Positions 44,982-54,805 of a stretch of 64,000 nucleotides of DNA are shown here, in pieces. Within the stretch, counting starts at the first letter, position 1. Each line of letters begins with the position of its first letter. Under the pieces are notes generated by a model. That model saw nothing but the letters and a program-made list of their open reading frames with translations, did no database searches and was not told where the DNA came from. The stretch is from Selenomonadaceae bacterium. GTDB taxonomy: Bacteria > Bacillota > Negativicutes > Selenomonadales > Selenomonadaceae. The stretch is taken from the NCBI GenBank assembly GCA_030523645.1, contig JAUNIB010000002.1, forward strand, positions 186,001-250,000, in the 5' to 3' direction. A program made the position numbers and the translations under genes.

Positions 44982-47186
44982 TTAGAAGGTACCGCCCATG
45001 CTGAAGTGGACACGACCACCCTGGCTGCCGTAACCGTAGTCAAGACGAACCGGACCCATCGGAGTATTCAGGCCGACACCGGCACCGATACTCTGGTGCC
45101 ATCCCTTCGGCCAGAAGCCGTTCTTCCACGCACCACCGAAGTCAGTAAAGATTGCAAAATCAACCTTCTTTACCAGTGGGAAGCGGTACTCCAATGTACC
45201 ATAGAAGGTGTGGTCACCGCGGAACTGGTCATCGCGGTAGCCACGGAGGCTGTTCTGACCACCGATGCGGTACTGGTTAGACTCAGGGATATGTCCGTTG
45301 CCCCAGCCATAAGCAGCATGGAGAGCAATTACCTGAGCATGACCGACCTTGAAGTAATGCTGGTCGTCATAGGTATACTTACGATAATTGAAATCACCAC
45401 CGAAGCCGGCGAACTCCAACTGCAGGCTCTGACGGCTGCCGTTCATGGGATTATGAATATTATCACGGGTATCGGTTACATGGTCGAGGATAATGGCACG
45501 GGTAGTACCGAAGTTATCCTTAATCCACTGGGTATCACCGCTGCGATCCTTGCCTTCCTTATGCTTTACATAGGAGTCCTTCCTGTTTCGGAAGGTGATG
45601 TAATTGGTAACATACTCGGACTGCGGACGGCTGAGAGTGATTTCGCCGCCGCCGTATTTGCGCATGTACTCTTCAATCTTATTGCCATCCGTACCATAGT
45701 CGTAATATCTATAGGTGCGGTTGTAGAAGTTAAAGGTAATCGCGGTCTCATGACGGTCAAGCCAAGGCTTGGTGTACATGAAACGCCAACCGTGAGCATC
45801 GCTGTCATCACCGGACATTTCCAAGGTCACATTGATGGAATCGCCGCGGCCGCGGAAATTCCTGTCGCCGATACCCAAGAGACCGATAATACCGTCCTGA
45901 CTGGAGTAGCCGACACCGATAGTGAAATTACCGGTACGCTTTTCAACTACATCGATTTCCAGAACAACAGCATTCAGCTCGGAGCCGGGATTCAGCTTCA
46001 TGTTGACATCTTCAAAGAAACCGAGGTTGTATACACGCTGCATACCGCGACGAGCCAGCTTGGCATTGAAGGGTTCGCCTGGCTTCTGACGCATTTCACG
46101 CAGAACTACCTTATCCTTGGTCTTCTTGTTGCCCTTAACGGTATAACCTTCCAGAATACCCTCGTTGATGGTAATCTTCAGCTTACCTTCCTTATTGATA
46201 TCAAGGTCGCCAATCTTAACGAGAATATATCCGTCATCATGGTACTTGGCATCAATAGCCTGAACATTCTCATGCAGCTCACGGGTATTGAGTACCTTGC
46301 CTTCCTCGGCCTTAATCATCTTCCGGAGGTTTTCTGTGGTCTCAACAGTGTTGCCGACGATTTCCAGACTGGTAAGGCGAGGATTTTCCATTACATGATA
46401 GGTAATGACAACGCCTTCGGGAATTTCCTTAATGGTCGGATAAAGATCGTAGAAATAACCGGTATTATAAATGGAGTCTCTGTCCTTATCTACGGAAGCC
46501 AGCGTATAGATATCGCCGGGGCGGGACAGGACAGCCTGACGGGCATAGCCTGCAGTCTCCTCACTGATACCCTCGATATCTACAGCAACAATCGTCCGGC
46601 CTACATACTTGCCGAGACCGGAATTTACGGTCTCCTCTTTCGGACGGGACTTTACCCAGCTGTCAACAGTCTGATTCTTCGGAGCAGGACGATCCTCACC
46701 GGCAGCTGCCACCTGAGAAGTCTGTCCGTCGCTCTTGCGATTAATCGCCTGGGAAACGGCATCATCACTTACCTGAGATACGGTTGCCTGATCAGCCGGC
46801 TGAGGAATACCCTCCTTGCCTTCCTTTAGGAACTCATCAATACCGCTGTTATCTACACGATTTGCTCCGGAAGAGCCGCCGGGAACCATCTGCGGTGCAG
46901 TACCGCCCTGACGGTCAAAGACCAGCACATCACGAAGAGCCTGCTTTTCCTCCTCGGTACGCTCAGATTCCACCTTACCGGTCTTATTTTCTTCCTCAAG
47001 TGCAGCTTTAACAGTAGCAGCCAACTCGGGGTCTGCCGGTTCAGCCGCCGCCGGAGCAGCCTCAACACTGCCGGTCGGCTGTGCCTCTGCCGGTGCAGCC
47101 AATACGGCATTCGGCATAAAAGCCGCTGCTGCAATTGCTGCCGAGCAGGCAAATTTTCCAAGACCCAAAATTTTTTCAGTAATCAA
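44982..47186 (-). CDS. bamA: outer-membrane protein assembly factor BamA
   Basis: The central insertase of the outer-membrane assembly machine; 734 residues. The signal peptide ends near VLAA, then a long Ala/Glu/Gln-rich linker runs to about residue 185. About three POTRA domains follow (VAVDIEGISEETAGYARQ, LTSLEIVGNTVETTENLRKM, LEGYTVKGNKKTKDKVVLRE), fewer than the five of Proteobacteria. The 16-strand barrel has the loop-6 motif SLRGYRDDQF and ends SMGGTF. The start is TTG 47186 with AGGAGG 8 bases upstream. A strong promoter lies upstream. Confidence 0.93.
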   Translation of the reverse strand: MITEKILGLGKFACSAAIAAAAFMPNAVLAAPAEAQPTGSVEAAPAAAEPADPELAATVKAALEEENKTGKVESERTEEEKQALRDVLVFDRQGGTAPQMVPGGSSGANRVDNSGIDEFLKEGKEGIPQPADQATVSQVSDDAVSQAINRKSDGQTSQVAAAGEDRPAPKNQTVDSWVKSRPKEETVNSGLGKYVGRTIVAVDIEGISEETAGYARQAVLSRPGDIYTLASVDKDRDSIYNTGYFYDLYPTIKEIPEGVVITYHVMENPRLTSLEIVGNTVETTENLRKMIKAEEGKVLNTRELHENVQAIDAKYHDDGYILVKIGDLDINKEGKLKITINEGILEGYTVKGNKKTKDKVVLREMRQKPGEPFNAKLARRGMQRVYNLGFFEDVNMKLNPGSELNAVVLEIDVVEKRTGNFTIGVGYSSQDGIIGLLGIGDRNFRGRGDSINVTLEMSGDDSDAHGWRFMYTKPWLDRHETAITFNFYNRTYRYYDYGTDGNKIEEYMRKYGGGEITLSRPQSEYVTNYITFRNRKDSYVKHKEGKDRSGDTQWIKDNFGTTRAIILDHVTDTRDNIHNPMNGSRQSLQLEFAGFGGDFNYRKYTYDDQHYFKVGHAQVIALHAAYGWGNGHIPESNQYRIGGQNSLRGYRDDQFRGDHTFYGTLEYRFPLVKKVDFAIFTDFGGAWKNGFWPKGWHQSIGAGVGLNTPMGPVRLDYGYGSQGGRVHFSMGGTF

Positions 47187-47257
47187 AACCTGTACCTCCT
47201 ATTGCCGAGTCATCTTCGGCTTCATCGGGGTTTATACGCATATATACTTATCGAGTT

Positions 47258-47286
47258 ATTTTACCATAGATTTCTTCGCCGGTAAA
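47258..47286 (-). promoter_or_regulatory. promoter of bamA
   Basis: On the minus strand TTTACC (47286-47281) and TAAAAT (47263-47258) are spaced by 17 bases, 70 bases before the bamA start. Confidence 0.65.
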
Positions 47287-47325
47287 CCGATTTGAAAAAA
47301 ATTATCTTATTATTTCCCGAAGCCT

Positions 47326-50300
47326 TCACGGCAGCTCAACCCGGTAAAACGCCGCGTACATGGTAGGCAGCACAAGAAGGGTCAGAGCTGTTGCCACAAA
47401 AAGCCCTGCGGCAATGGACACCGCCATAGGTCCCCAGAAGGCCGAGGTCATCAGCGGTACCATACCGAGAATAGATGTCCCCGCTGTCAGCATAATGGGG
47501 CGAAAGCGTATCATTGCCGAGCTGATAATCGCATCATAACGGGACAACCCCTCCGACTCATGCCGCTGAATCTGGTCAATAAGGATTATACTGTTGCGTG
47601 CTATCATTCCGGAGAGGGAAAGAATGCCCAATATGGAAACGAAGCCCATAGCCTTGTTAAACAGCAGCATGCCGGCAGTGATACCGATAAAGCCGAGCGG
47701 AATCGTGAGAACAGTCATGGCTACGGTTTTGAAATCCTTTTGGAGGAATACCAGCAGCGACAATATGACAACTGCCATTACCGGAATCGGCTCCATCAGG
47801 AACTTCATAGACTTCATGCTGTTTTCCAGCGCACCGTCAGCCTCAATGATGTAGCCTACCGGCAGCTCATCAATAATGGGCTTACACCCGGCCAGCGCCT
47901 TCTTGGCCGCATCGTTGGCCGTACCGCTGCGGATGTTCGCCTGAACAGTAATCGTCGGCAGACTGTTTCGCCGCCAGATAGTTCCCTCCTCCATATCAAA
48001 GGATATCTTAGCCAGCTGCCCCAGCGGAACATAGCCAGCCTGTCCAAGCGATACCGGCAGCTGCTCCAGCGAGGAGATATCCCGACGGTCGCGCTCCGAC
48101 AGACGAACCTGCATATCGATGGTGCGGTCGCCGCGGTAATACTGCGCACAGGTCACACCGGTTATCTCGCTGTATATGGTCTCAGCTATCTCGGCACTGC
48201 CGATTCCGGTCTGCCGCAGCTTATCCTGATCAAGCTCCAGTCTGATGACCTTCGTCTTTTCATTCCAGTCAAGGTTTACTTCAAAGTTATTGGGGTCAGC
48301 AGCCACCACATCTGCGACCTGCCCGGCTATCCGCCGCACTTTATCCCGGTCGTAGCCGCTGACTCGAATCATGATAGGATAGTCAGCGGGCGGTCCTGTC
48401 TGAATAGTCTTCAGGGATGCCCGAACATTCGGGAAGTCCTCATTCAGCAGCTTGTCCAAATCAGCCTGCAGGGACTTTCTGGCCTCTACATCCTTTGCCA
48501 CAATGACGAACTGACCAAAGCTGTCATCCGGCAGCACCGGGTCAACCGTCAGAACAAAACGGGGAATGCTCTTCCCTACATATCCGCTGAAATTATCCAG
48601 CCGTTCCTGCTGCTCCGGCTTCTGAAGATACTCCGTCAGCCGGGCCATCTCTGCCGCCACCGCTTTCTTGGAGGAACCGGCCGGCAAACGCATATCAAGA
48701 ATTATCTCCGGGCGGAGACTCGGCGGGAAAAATTCCTGTTTGACAAATTTCAGTCCGACTATGGACAGCACAAACAATCCGGCGGTGCCGGCCAGCACAA
48801 GAACTCGATGTGCCAGGAACTTCTCAAGGATATCGCGGAAGATGACATAAAACTTCGTCTGATACATTGGATTGTCCAGCGTCGTCTCTTCCTTTGCCTC
48901 TCCCCGCTTTCCTTCATCGTCTGTTTTGATAAGCCGTGACGCCAGCAGAGGTGCCACAGTGACCGCGATTATCAGCGACAGCAGCAGCGTCGTCGTGATA
49001 ACCGGGAACAAATCCTCACAGAACTCAGCCGCACTGCCCTTACTGAAGGCAACCGGTATAAAGCCCGAGCAGGTTATGAGCGTACCGAAGAACATTGGAA
49101 CAGCGGCCTCCCGGAACATGGAAGCGGCCGCCTTAGCCTTGGACATTCCCTGCTCCAGCTTCAGGCTCATCATTTCCACGGCGATTATTTCGTCATCTAC
49201 CAGCAGTCCCAGGGCCACCACAAGAGAGCCCAGGGAGACCTTGTGCAGGTCGATACCAAGGGCGTACATGACACAGAATGTTCCGAAAAGAACCAGCGGT
49301 ATGCAGAAGCCTACCACCATACCGGTGCGAAGGCCAAGCGACAGGAGGCTCATAATCAGGACGATTATTACGGCCTCTCGCAGAGAAGAAACAAAATCAT
49401 CAATGGATGCCTCTACCACTGCCGGCTGGTCGGCTACTCTGTCAACGGACAGGCCTACCGGCGAATTTTCCTGAACATCTTTTATCAGCGCCGTGAGGTC
49501 TTCGCCCAGCTGCAGTACATTTCCGCCCGGTTCCATCGACACGGCGATGCCCACGGCCGGCTGACCGTTGAAGTACATCAGGTCACTGCTTGGCTCGGAG
49601 ACACGACGCTCGACCTTGGCAACATCGCCAACCCGAAACACTTTGCCCCCGGCACTGATGGGGGCATTTTTTATTGCCGTCAAATCGGGGAATTTTCCGG
49701 TGACACAGATATAGATGTTGTCCGACTCCGTGTCCAGCATGGCCGCCGGGGCAATGGCATTCTGCTTCTTGAGCTGGGCTGCCACTTCCCGAGGAGATAT
49801 CCCCAGAGCTGCCAGCTTTTCTCTATCGGCCTCGATATATATTTTTTCGGTCTGAGCGCCTACCAGCTCTACCTTCTGAACACTGTCCAGCTGGAGGATA
49901 AGGCGGCGTACCTTCTCCGCCTCGGCTCTCAGCTCCTCCAGACTGTAGCCGTCACCGGTGACAGCATAGAGCGAGCCGTACACATCATCAAACCTGTCAT
50001 TGTAAAAGGGGCCGTATACGCCCTCGGGCAATTCCCTTTTTACATCTTCGCCGAAGCCTCTCACATCGCGCCAGGAAGGCCGAATAATATCTTTCGACGG
50101 CGTTTCCTTCAGCTGCAGATAGACATTGCAGTTGCCGGCTCGGGTAACGCTCTTGATGTAGTCCAGATTCGGCAGCTCAGAGAATTTTCTCTCCAGCTTG
50201 TCTGTGACCTGCTCCTCCATCTCCGCTGCCGACGCACCGGGCCAGACCGCCGTAACAACCATCGTCCGCACGGCGTAGGCAGGATCCTCCATCCGCCCCA

Positions 50301-50397
50301 TTCGGAAGAAGGAGAAGATACCAAAGACAACGGTGACCGCGATGAAATACCAGACTACCACCCGGTTCTTCAAAGACCATTCACTAAGATTTATCAT
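47326..50397 (-). CDS. RND efflux transporter permease
   Basis: A proton-driven tripartite efflux pump permease of 1023 residues. It shows the HAE1/HME-like repeat architecture: TM1 (VVWYFIAVTVVFGIFSFF), a large periplasmic domain, TMs 2-6 around 335-470, then the same again. SLGLLVDDEIIAVEMM carries the paired Asp of the proton relay in TM4. The loop WPGASAAEMEEQVTDKLER is a hallmark of the family. It overlaps the adaptor gene by 4 bases. No TolC-like gene is adjacent. The substrate is not predictable. Confidence 0.93.
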   Translation of the reverse strand: MINLSEWSLKNRVVVWYFIAVTVVFGIFSFFRMGRMEDPAYAVRTMVVTAVWPGASAAEMEEQVTDKLERKFSELPNLDYIKSVTRAGNCNVYLQLKETPSKDIIRPSWRDVRGFGEDVKRELPEGVYGPFYNDRFDDVYGSLYAVTGDGYSLEELRAEAEKVRRLILQLDSVQKVELVGAQTEKIYIEADREKLAALGISPREVAAQLKKQNAIAPAAMLDTESDNIYICVTGKFPDLTAIKNAPISAGGKVFRVGDVAKVERRVSEPSSDLMYFNGQPAVGIAVSMEPGGNVLQLGEDLTALIKDVQENSPVGLSVDRVADQPAVVEASIDDFVSSLREAVIIVLIMSLLSLGLRTGMVVGFCIPLVLFGTFCVMYALGIDLHKVSLGSLVVALGLLVDDEIIAVEMMSLKLEQGMSKAKAAASMFREAAVPMFFGTLITCSGFIPVAFSKGSAAEFCEDLFPVITTTLLLSLIIAVTVAPLLASRLIKTDDEGKRGEAKEETTLDNPMYQTKFYVIFRDILEKFLAHRVLVLAGTAGLFVLSIVGLKFVKQEFFPPSLRPEIILDMRLPAGSSKKAVAAEMARLTEYLQKPEQQERLDNFSGYVGKSIPRFVLTVDPVLPDDSFGQFVIVAKDVEARKSLQADLDKLLNEDFPNVRASLKTIQTGPPADYPIMIRVSGYDRDKVRRIAGQVADVVAADPNNFEVNLDWNEKTKVIRLELDQDKLRQTGIGSAEIAETIYSEITGVTCAQYYRGDRTIDMQVRLSERDRRDISSLEQLPVSLGQAGYVPLGQLAKISFDMEEGTIWRRNSLPTITVQANIRSGTANDAAKKALAGCKPIIDELPVGYIIEADGALENSMKSMKFLMEPIPVMAVVILSLLVFLQKDFKTVAMTVLTIPLGFIGITAGMLLFNKAMGFVSILGILSLSGMIARNSIILIDQIQRHESEGLSRYDAIISSAMIRFRPIMLTAGTSILGMVPLMTSAFWGPMAVSIAAGLFVATALTLLVLPTMYAAFYRVELP

Positions 50398-51503
50398 GGC
50401 TTATTCCCCGTCTGGCCGCTTATCCGTACAGTTTCATCCTCCCGCAGGCGATGGACGCCCTTGATTACTACCTGTTCTCCGGCCTTGATGCCGCTTATCT
50501 TCACTTCGTCATTTCCGGCCGCTATTATCTTTATCGGTACCCGGACAGTCCTGCTGTCACGAACTACCCAGACCTGAGGTGACTCCCCGTTCTGATAGAC
50601 AGCGGACAAGGGAATCGTATATACATCCCCGCCGTTCTTTGACTCCGACAGCCCGGGCAATTCGACCGAGGCCGTCATCCCAAGTGCCATACCGCTGTTC
50701 TGCTCTTTTATGGCCACCCTGACCCGATAGGTTCCGGAGATACTGTCAGCCATAGGAGCTACCTCCCGCACGACACCTTCCATTTTTTTGTCGTTGCCGG
50801 CTGACCACAGATACACCACAGCCTTATCGCCGACCTTCACACTGGCGACTCTGGTCTCCGGCACATTTATTTCCGCTTCCAGCTCATCGGTCCCTACCAG
50901 CGTAAGAATACTCTGACCAGCAGCCACCACCTGGCCCGCCTCTGCAAAGAGAGACGCCACTACACCGTCCCGGTCTGCCTTCAGCTCTGTATAGCTCATG
51001 GCATTGCCGGCTTCCGCCCGCTGAGCCTCTGCCGCTGCCAGTGTCGCCGCAGCGCTCTCATACTGAGCACGATAATTATCATAAGACACCTGACTGATAG
51101 CACCCTGCTCAGCCAAAACTGCAAAGCGACGATAATTCGACTCGGCCAAATCATAGGCCGCCGCGGCCTTATTTACCGCAGCATCCGCTTCCCGCAGCTT
51201 CTGTCCCACGTCCTTCGGATCAATGGTCAGCAGCACCGCACCTTTTTCCACCCGGTCTCCCACATTGACAATCCGGTTATTTATCTGACCAGCCACCTGG
51301 AAGGACATTCTGGTTTCATAGCGTCCTTTGATAGTGGCGGCAAACCGTCCCACTGCAGTTTCCTGCCGGCTGTCCCCCACCTTCACTACCGCTACGACAC
51401 GCTCCTTCGGAGCCTCTTCCTTCTTCCCGCCGCAGCCGCCGGCAACCAGACCAAAACCGACTATTACCGACAATGCTGCCGCTGCTATTAACCGCTTTTT
51501 CAT
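50394..51503 (-). CDS. RND efflux periplasmic adaptor (membrane fusion protein)
   Basis: 369 residues from ATG 51503. The signal peptide ends in a lipobox (GFGLVAGGCGG), predicting a lipoprotein. It then has the MFP order: a lipoyl half-motif (GQINNRIVNVGDRVEKGAVLLTID), a coiled-coil hairpin (about 95-165), the second lipoyl half (DGVVASLFAEAGQVVAAGQ), a beta-barrel and a membrane-proximal domain. It is translationally coupled to the RND permease. Confidence 0.92.
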   Translation of the reverse strand: MKKRLIAAAALSVIVGFGLVAGGCGGKKEEAPKERVVAVVKVGDSRQETAVGRFAATIKGRYETRMSFQVAGQINNRIVNVGDRVEKGAVLLTIDPKDVGQKLREADAAVNKAAAAYDLAESNYRRFAVLAEQGAISQVSYDNYRAQYESAAATLAAAEAQRAEAGNAMSYTELKADRDGVVASLFAEAGQVVAAGQSILTLVGTDELEAEINVPETRVASVKVGDKAVVYLWSAGNDKKMEGVVREVAPMADSISGTYRVRVAIKEQNSGMALGMTASVELPGLSESKNGGDVYTIPLSAVYQNGESPQVWVVRDSRTVRVPIKIIAAGNDEVKISGIKAGEQVVIKGVHRLREDETVRISGQTGNKP

Positions 51504-51544
51504 ACCCGCCGCCTCAATTATCTTCAACTAACCTTATGGATATT

Positions 51545-51576
51545 TTTTAAGTAGGAGGCAATCCTCCTACTTAAAA
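51545..51576 (-). terminator. terminator of the coiled-coil protein gene
   Basis: TTTTAAGTAGGAGG pairs with CCTCCTACTTAAAA around a 4-base loop, just before the stop codon's downstream side. Flanking A and T runs make it work in both directions. Confidence 0.85.
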
Positions 51577-51580
51577 TAAA

Positions 51581-52081
51581 TCAGTCTTCCACCCGAGCCG
51601 GTGTCCGACCTCTATTCAGTTCCTTCTTCGCCTGCTCAAGAATATTCAGGGCACTGCCTACATTGCCGATAAGGTTATCAAAAACGGAGTTGGCATAGTT
51701 ATCCGCATTCTCCTGAAGCTGATAAGCGTCCTTCATGGTCCGCTCCTTGATTTCTTTCTCCTGAGCCAGTGCCTGCTCCACAATCTGACGGGCTCTGGCA
51801 TCGGCCTCCTGCTTCACGGCAGACTCCTCCACAATCTTGTTGGCATAGGCCTTGGCCTCACCGACAATGCGATCAGCCTCCTCCTGTGCCCGGGCCAGCA
51901 TATTGTCACGCTCACCGACAATTTCAGCCGCCCGCTTCAGCTCATTAGGCAGCTCACTTTTCAAATCATCAATAAGGCGAATCAAATCCAGCTCCTCTAT
52001 GAGGCACTTATTGGTAAACATCACATGCTTACTGGACGCAATGAGATCTTCGATTTCATATAAAATATCACTGACTGCCAT
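51581..52081 (-). CDS. coiled-coil protein of unknown function next to coaD
   Basis: A 166-residue protein, mostly helical, with charged heptad-like stretches (ERDNMLARAQEEADRIVGEAKAY, ADARARQIVEQALAQEKEIKE). It resembles the DivIVA or ATP-synthase b-subunit type of coiled coil found in this position in many Firmicutes. The start MAVSDILYEIEDLI has a clear ribosome site. No catalytic motif is seen. A structural or cell-division role is a guess. It follows coaD by 30 bases. Confidence 0.6.
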   Translation of the reverse strand: MAVSDILYEIEDLIASSKHVMFTNKCLIEELDLIRLIDDLKSELPNELKRAAEIVGERDNMLARAQEEADRIVGEAKAYANKIVEESAVKQEADARARQIVEQALAQEKEIKERTMKDAYQLQENADNYANSVFDNLIGNVGSALNILEQAKKELNRGRTPARVED

Positions 52082-52111
52082 TATCTTCCCTGCTTTCCCA
52101 TATATTATAAC

Positions 52112-52600
52112 TCAAATTGACATTTCCTGGCGCCGCTTCACCAGTGCTCTTGCCACACACTCCGGCACCAAATCGCCGTATTGACCGCCGAAGGTGAAAA
52201 TCTCCCGGATACAGGAACTGCTGACAAAAGCATAATCCTGTCGGGTCAGCATAAACACCGTATCAATATCCGGTGCTATATGCTTCAGGGTCTGAGCCTG
52301 GGTAATCTCATATTCATAATCCGTGACGGAACGCAGTCCCCGGACTACCACCGTTGCTCCTACCTCATGAAGATAGTCCGGCAGCAAACCGGAAAAGGCG
52401 CTCACTGTAAGATTTGGAATATGAGCGGTAGCCTCCTGAATGAGCCGCACCCGCTCCTCATCGGAGAAGAACGGCTCCTTGCGGATATTGTGGAATACTC
52501 CCACAATAACTTGATCGAACATCTTCGCCGCCCGCTCAAAAATATCAATGTGGCCGTTGGTCACCGGATCAAAACTGCCGGAGCAAACTGCCTTTGTCAT
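52112..52600 (-). CDS. coaD: phosphopantetheine adenylyltransferase
   Basis: Penultimate step of coenzyme A synthesis; 162 residues. The nucleotidyltransferase motif is GSFDPVTNGHIDI (HxGH-like), the ATP site includes RGLRSVTDYEYE, and a second motif is YAFVSSSCIREI. It directly abuts rsmD, a conserved Firmicute gene pair. Confidence 0.96.
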   Translation of the reverse strand: MTKAVCSGSFDPVTNGHIDIFERAAKMFDQVIVGVFHNIRKEPFFSDEERVRLIQEATAHIPNLTVSAFSGLLPDYLHEVGATVVVRGLRSVTDYEYEITQAQTLKHIAPDIDTVFMLTRQDYAFVSSSCIREIFTFGGQYGDLVPECVARALVKRRQEMSI

Positions 52601-53173
52601 CTATGCTTCCTCTTTTCTGCCTGCGGCTTTTACCAGCAGCAGGATTTTTGTTGTCTTGCCGTAGCTTAGCTCCCGTACTGTTTCGAGACCATCAGGCGGC
52701 AATATCGTCTCCTCTGCCGCCACTTCGGCACAAACCACGCCGCTGTCTGACAGGAGATTTCCCTCGGCAATCAGTCCCAAAACCTTCTCCGTAAGCCCTT
52801 TCTGATAAGGAGGATCAGAGAAAATCAGGTCGAAACAACGGCCCTCGGCAATCAACCGTCCCAAGGCTGCCGTCACATCACCGGTTATTACCTCCAGCTG
52901 CTCGGAGAGATGCGTGGTCTCCGCGTTCTCCTTTATGAGCCTGCCGGTGGCCTTATCAATGGCTGCCGCCGATGCAGCCCCCCTTGACAGTGACTCCAAT
53001 GCCAGCGCCCCTGTGCCGGAAAATATATCCAGTACGCGGCTGCCGGCGATAACCTCCCGGGAATTCAGTACAGAAAACAGCGATTCCTTAATGCGGTCTG
53101 CCGTAGGCCGGGTGCTCATCCCCTTCGGGGTCTTCAGATGTGTCCCTCGAGCACTTCCGGCAATAATTCGCAT
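52601..53173 (-). CDS. rsmD: 16S rRNA (guanine(966)-N2)-methyltransferase
   Basis: A SAM-dependent methyltransferase acting on 30S particles; about 190 residues. The start MRIIAGSARG is the family signature. ATG 53173 is chosen over the ATG three codons upstream because AGGAG then lies 9 bases away. LDIFSGTGALALESLSRG is the SAM-binding motif and IFSDPPYQKG the catalytic DPPY motif. Confidence 0.94.
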   Translation of the reverse strand: MRIIAGSARGTHLKTPKGMSTRPTADRIKESLFSVLNSREVIAGSRVLDIFSGTGALALESLSRGAASAAAIDKATGRLIKENAETTHLSEQLEVITGDVTAALGRLIAEGRCFDLIFSDPPYQKGLTEKVLGLIAEGNLLSDSGVVCAEVAAEETILPPDGLETVRELSYGKTTKILLLVKAAGRKEEA

Positions 53174-53269
53174 CCTCTCCATCTCCTGCCGATAATCATA
53201 GGGTAATTCAATGGTATATAATCCGTGATATTATATCACAAAGCATAAAATATGGGAAGATTTTTAATA

Positions 53270-53313
53270 AAAGAAGGCTGCCGCCCTCGGAAAAACCGAC
53301 AGCGGCAACCTTA
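53270..53313 (-). terminator. terminator of the SLH porin gene
   Basis: On the minus strand AAGGTTGCCGC pairs with GCGGCAGCCTT (one mismatch), followed by a T-rich tail, about 30 bases past the stop. Confidence 0.7.
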
Positions 53314-53342
53314 GTGTGTATGTATCGTTGCTTGAGTTTTTA

Positions 53343-54569
53343 TCAGAAGAAGAACTCAACGGAACCGAAGATACGGTTGAGTTTCGGATCGCCGGACTTA
53401 TTTGCATTGCCATGGAAGTAAATGAGATTGCCGACGATATTCTTGGCGAGGGTGACCTCGGTACCAATCTCAAAGCCATGATAGCCGCGCTGTGCACCAT
53501 CATAGGTCGGAGCAACAACGGCAAACTTGCCGAGCTTACGGTAAGCAGCCCAAACGCCGTAGGAGCCGGCCTGATCCTGCTCAGCGCCGCGATACTTCAA
53601 CTCAACAGTGTATGCATCTCTTTCCTTCTTTTCTACATTCTTGTTTCCAGTATTGCGAGCATAAGCACCAGAGAGAACAAGCTTGTCAGTAAATTTGTAA
53701 CCGAGACCACCCTCGATTATTTTTGCCTTCTCATTTTTATCAAAGCCTTTCATATGGTGGTAGCCAACACCCCAAGTGAACTTCTTCTCCTGGTCACCAA
53801 ACACTTCAATTCCCATATAATTGGTGGTATTGCCCGTACCAAATGCATCCTCATCGATGTCGCTAAGGTTAACACGACCTGCACTTACAGCAGCATTAAC
53901 ATTGCCGCCGTTGTAGTATACCTGAGCACCGGTGACGCGGCCATCCCACATCATGCCGCCGTCGAAGTTGGAGTCGTACTGAATCTTACCGAGCTTAACG
54001 GTGAACTTGCCGTACTCGCCTTCAGCCCACATACGGTCAACCTTTACGGTCTTGACATCTTCACCGGTCTTAGTGTTGCCTTCATAATCCATACGAGCCT
54101 TGATGGTCCAGTTCTTGTTTACAGTCATTTCCGGCTCGAGACGAAGAATAAGCTTGTTCTCGGTTTCCTTAGGCTCACCCTTGACACGGTTGCGGCTGTA
54201 CTCATACTTCAACTCGCCCTGCCACTTAACATTGTCAACCTTCTTCTCGAGGGCAGAAACGCGAACGCCGAGGCTGTTCAGTTCGTCAGCAAATTCAGCG
54301 GCCAGCTTGTCAAGGTCAGCGCTCTTTGCATTCTTTGCCATGGCTTTGGCAACCATCTGAGCCATCTCATAGCGGGTGATTTCCTGCTCTCCGCGATAGG
54401 TACCGTCGCCGTAGCCATCAACTACGCCATCGGCAGCCAGATTTGCAATGGCATCATAGGCCCAGTGGTCAGCCGGAACATCGGAGAAAGGATTGGCAGC
54501 TGCAAAAGTAGTGGATGCAGCACCTACTACCAGAGCGGTAGTCAGAGCAGATACAAGAGATTTTTTCAT
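53343..54569 (-). CDS. ompM: SLH-domain outer-membrane porin (OmpM/Mep45 type)
   Basis: The main outer-membrane porin and tether of Negativicutes. 408 residues: a signal peptide (SLVSALTTALVVGAASTTFAAA), one SLH domain (NPFSDVPADHWAYDAIANLA to ITRYEMAQMVAKAM, residues 25-80), a coiled coil (about 85-115), then a barrel ending SVEFFF. In Selenomonas the SLH domain binds cadaverine-modified peptidoglycan, holding the outer membrane to the wall. ATG 54569 has AGGAGG 10 bases upstream. A strong promoter and a 5' UTR of about 140 bases precede it. Confidence 0.92.
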   Translation of the reverse strand: MKKSLVSALTTALVVGAASTTFAAANPFSDVPADHWAYDAIANLAADGVVDGYGDGTYRGEQEITRYEMAQMVAKAMAKNAKSADLDKLAAEFADELNSLGVRVSALEKKVDNVKWQGELKYEYSRNRVKGEPKETENKLILRLEPEMTVNKNWTIKARMDYEGNTKTGEDVKTVKVDRMWAEGEYGKFTVKLGKIQYDSNFDGGMMWDGRVTGAQVYYNGGNVNAAVSAGRVNLSDIDEDAFGTGNTTNYMGIEVFGDQEKKFTWGVGYHHMKGFDKNEKAKIIEGGLGYKFTDKLVLSGAYARNTGNKNVEKKERDAYTVELKYRGAEQDQAGSYGVWAAYRKLGKFAVVAPTYDGAQRGYHGFEIGTEVTLAKNIVGNLIYFHGNANKSGDPKLNRIFGSVEFFF

Positions 54570-54715
54570 TGTAGAAATTCCTCCTAAAAATTGCACCCTC
54601 CCGATATTTTTCAGGAGAGTTGGTACTTCGGCGAATTTCTCTTAACAAAGAATCTCCACAGCAGAGTGTCCATGTTTCCTCCCGTTTTATTCTTTTTAAG
54701 AAAAATTCCAAATTG

Positions 54716-54744
54716 ATTATATCAATAAGTTATTCTATTTGCAA
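54716..54744 (-). promoter_or_regulatory. promoter of the SLH porin
   Basis: On the minus strand TTGCAA (54744-54739) and TATAAT (54721-54716) are spaced by 17 bases, near consensus, as expected for an abundant protein. The 5' UTR runs from about 54709 to 54570 and contains short hairpins. Confidence 0.8.
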
Positions 54745-54805
54745 GTTATTTTTATACCATAAAAGCAATTTATATCTATAACCATATATGTCGTGCGGCC
54801 AAAAC

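Noticed and set aside
45006-46829. 607-codon open frame opposite bamA
   Set aside because: Shadow ORF; bamA has signal peptide, POTRA domains and barrel end in the right order.
47560-48939. 459-codon open frame opposite the RND permease
   Set aside because: Shadow ORF without recognisable motifs or ribosome site.
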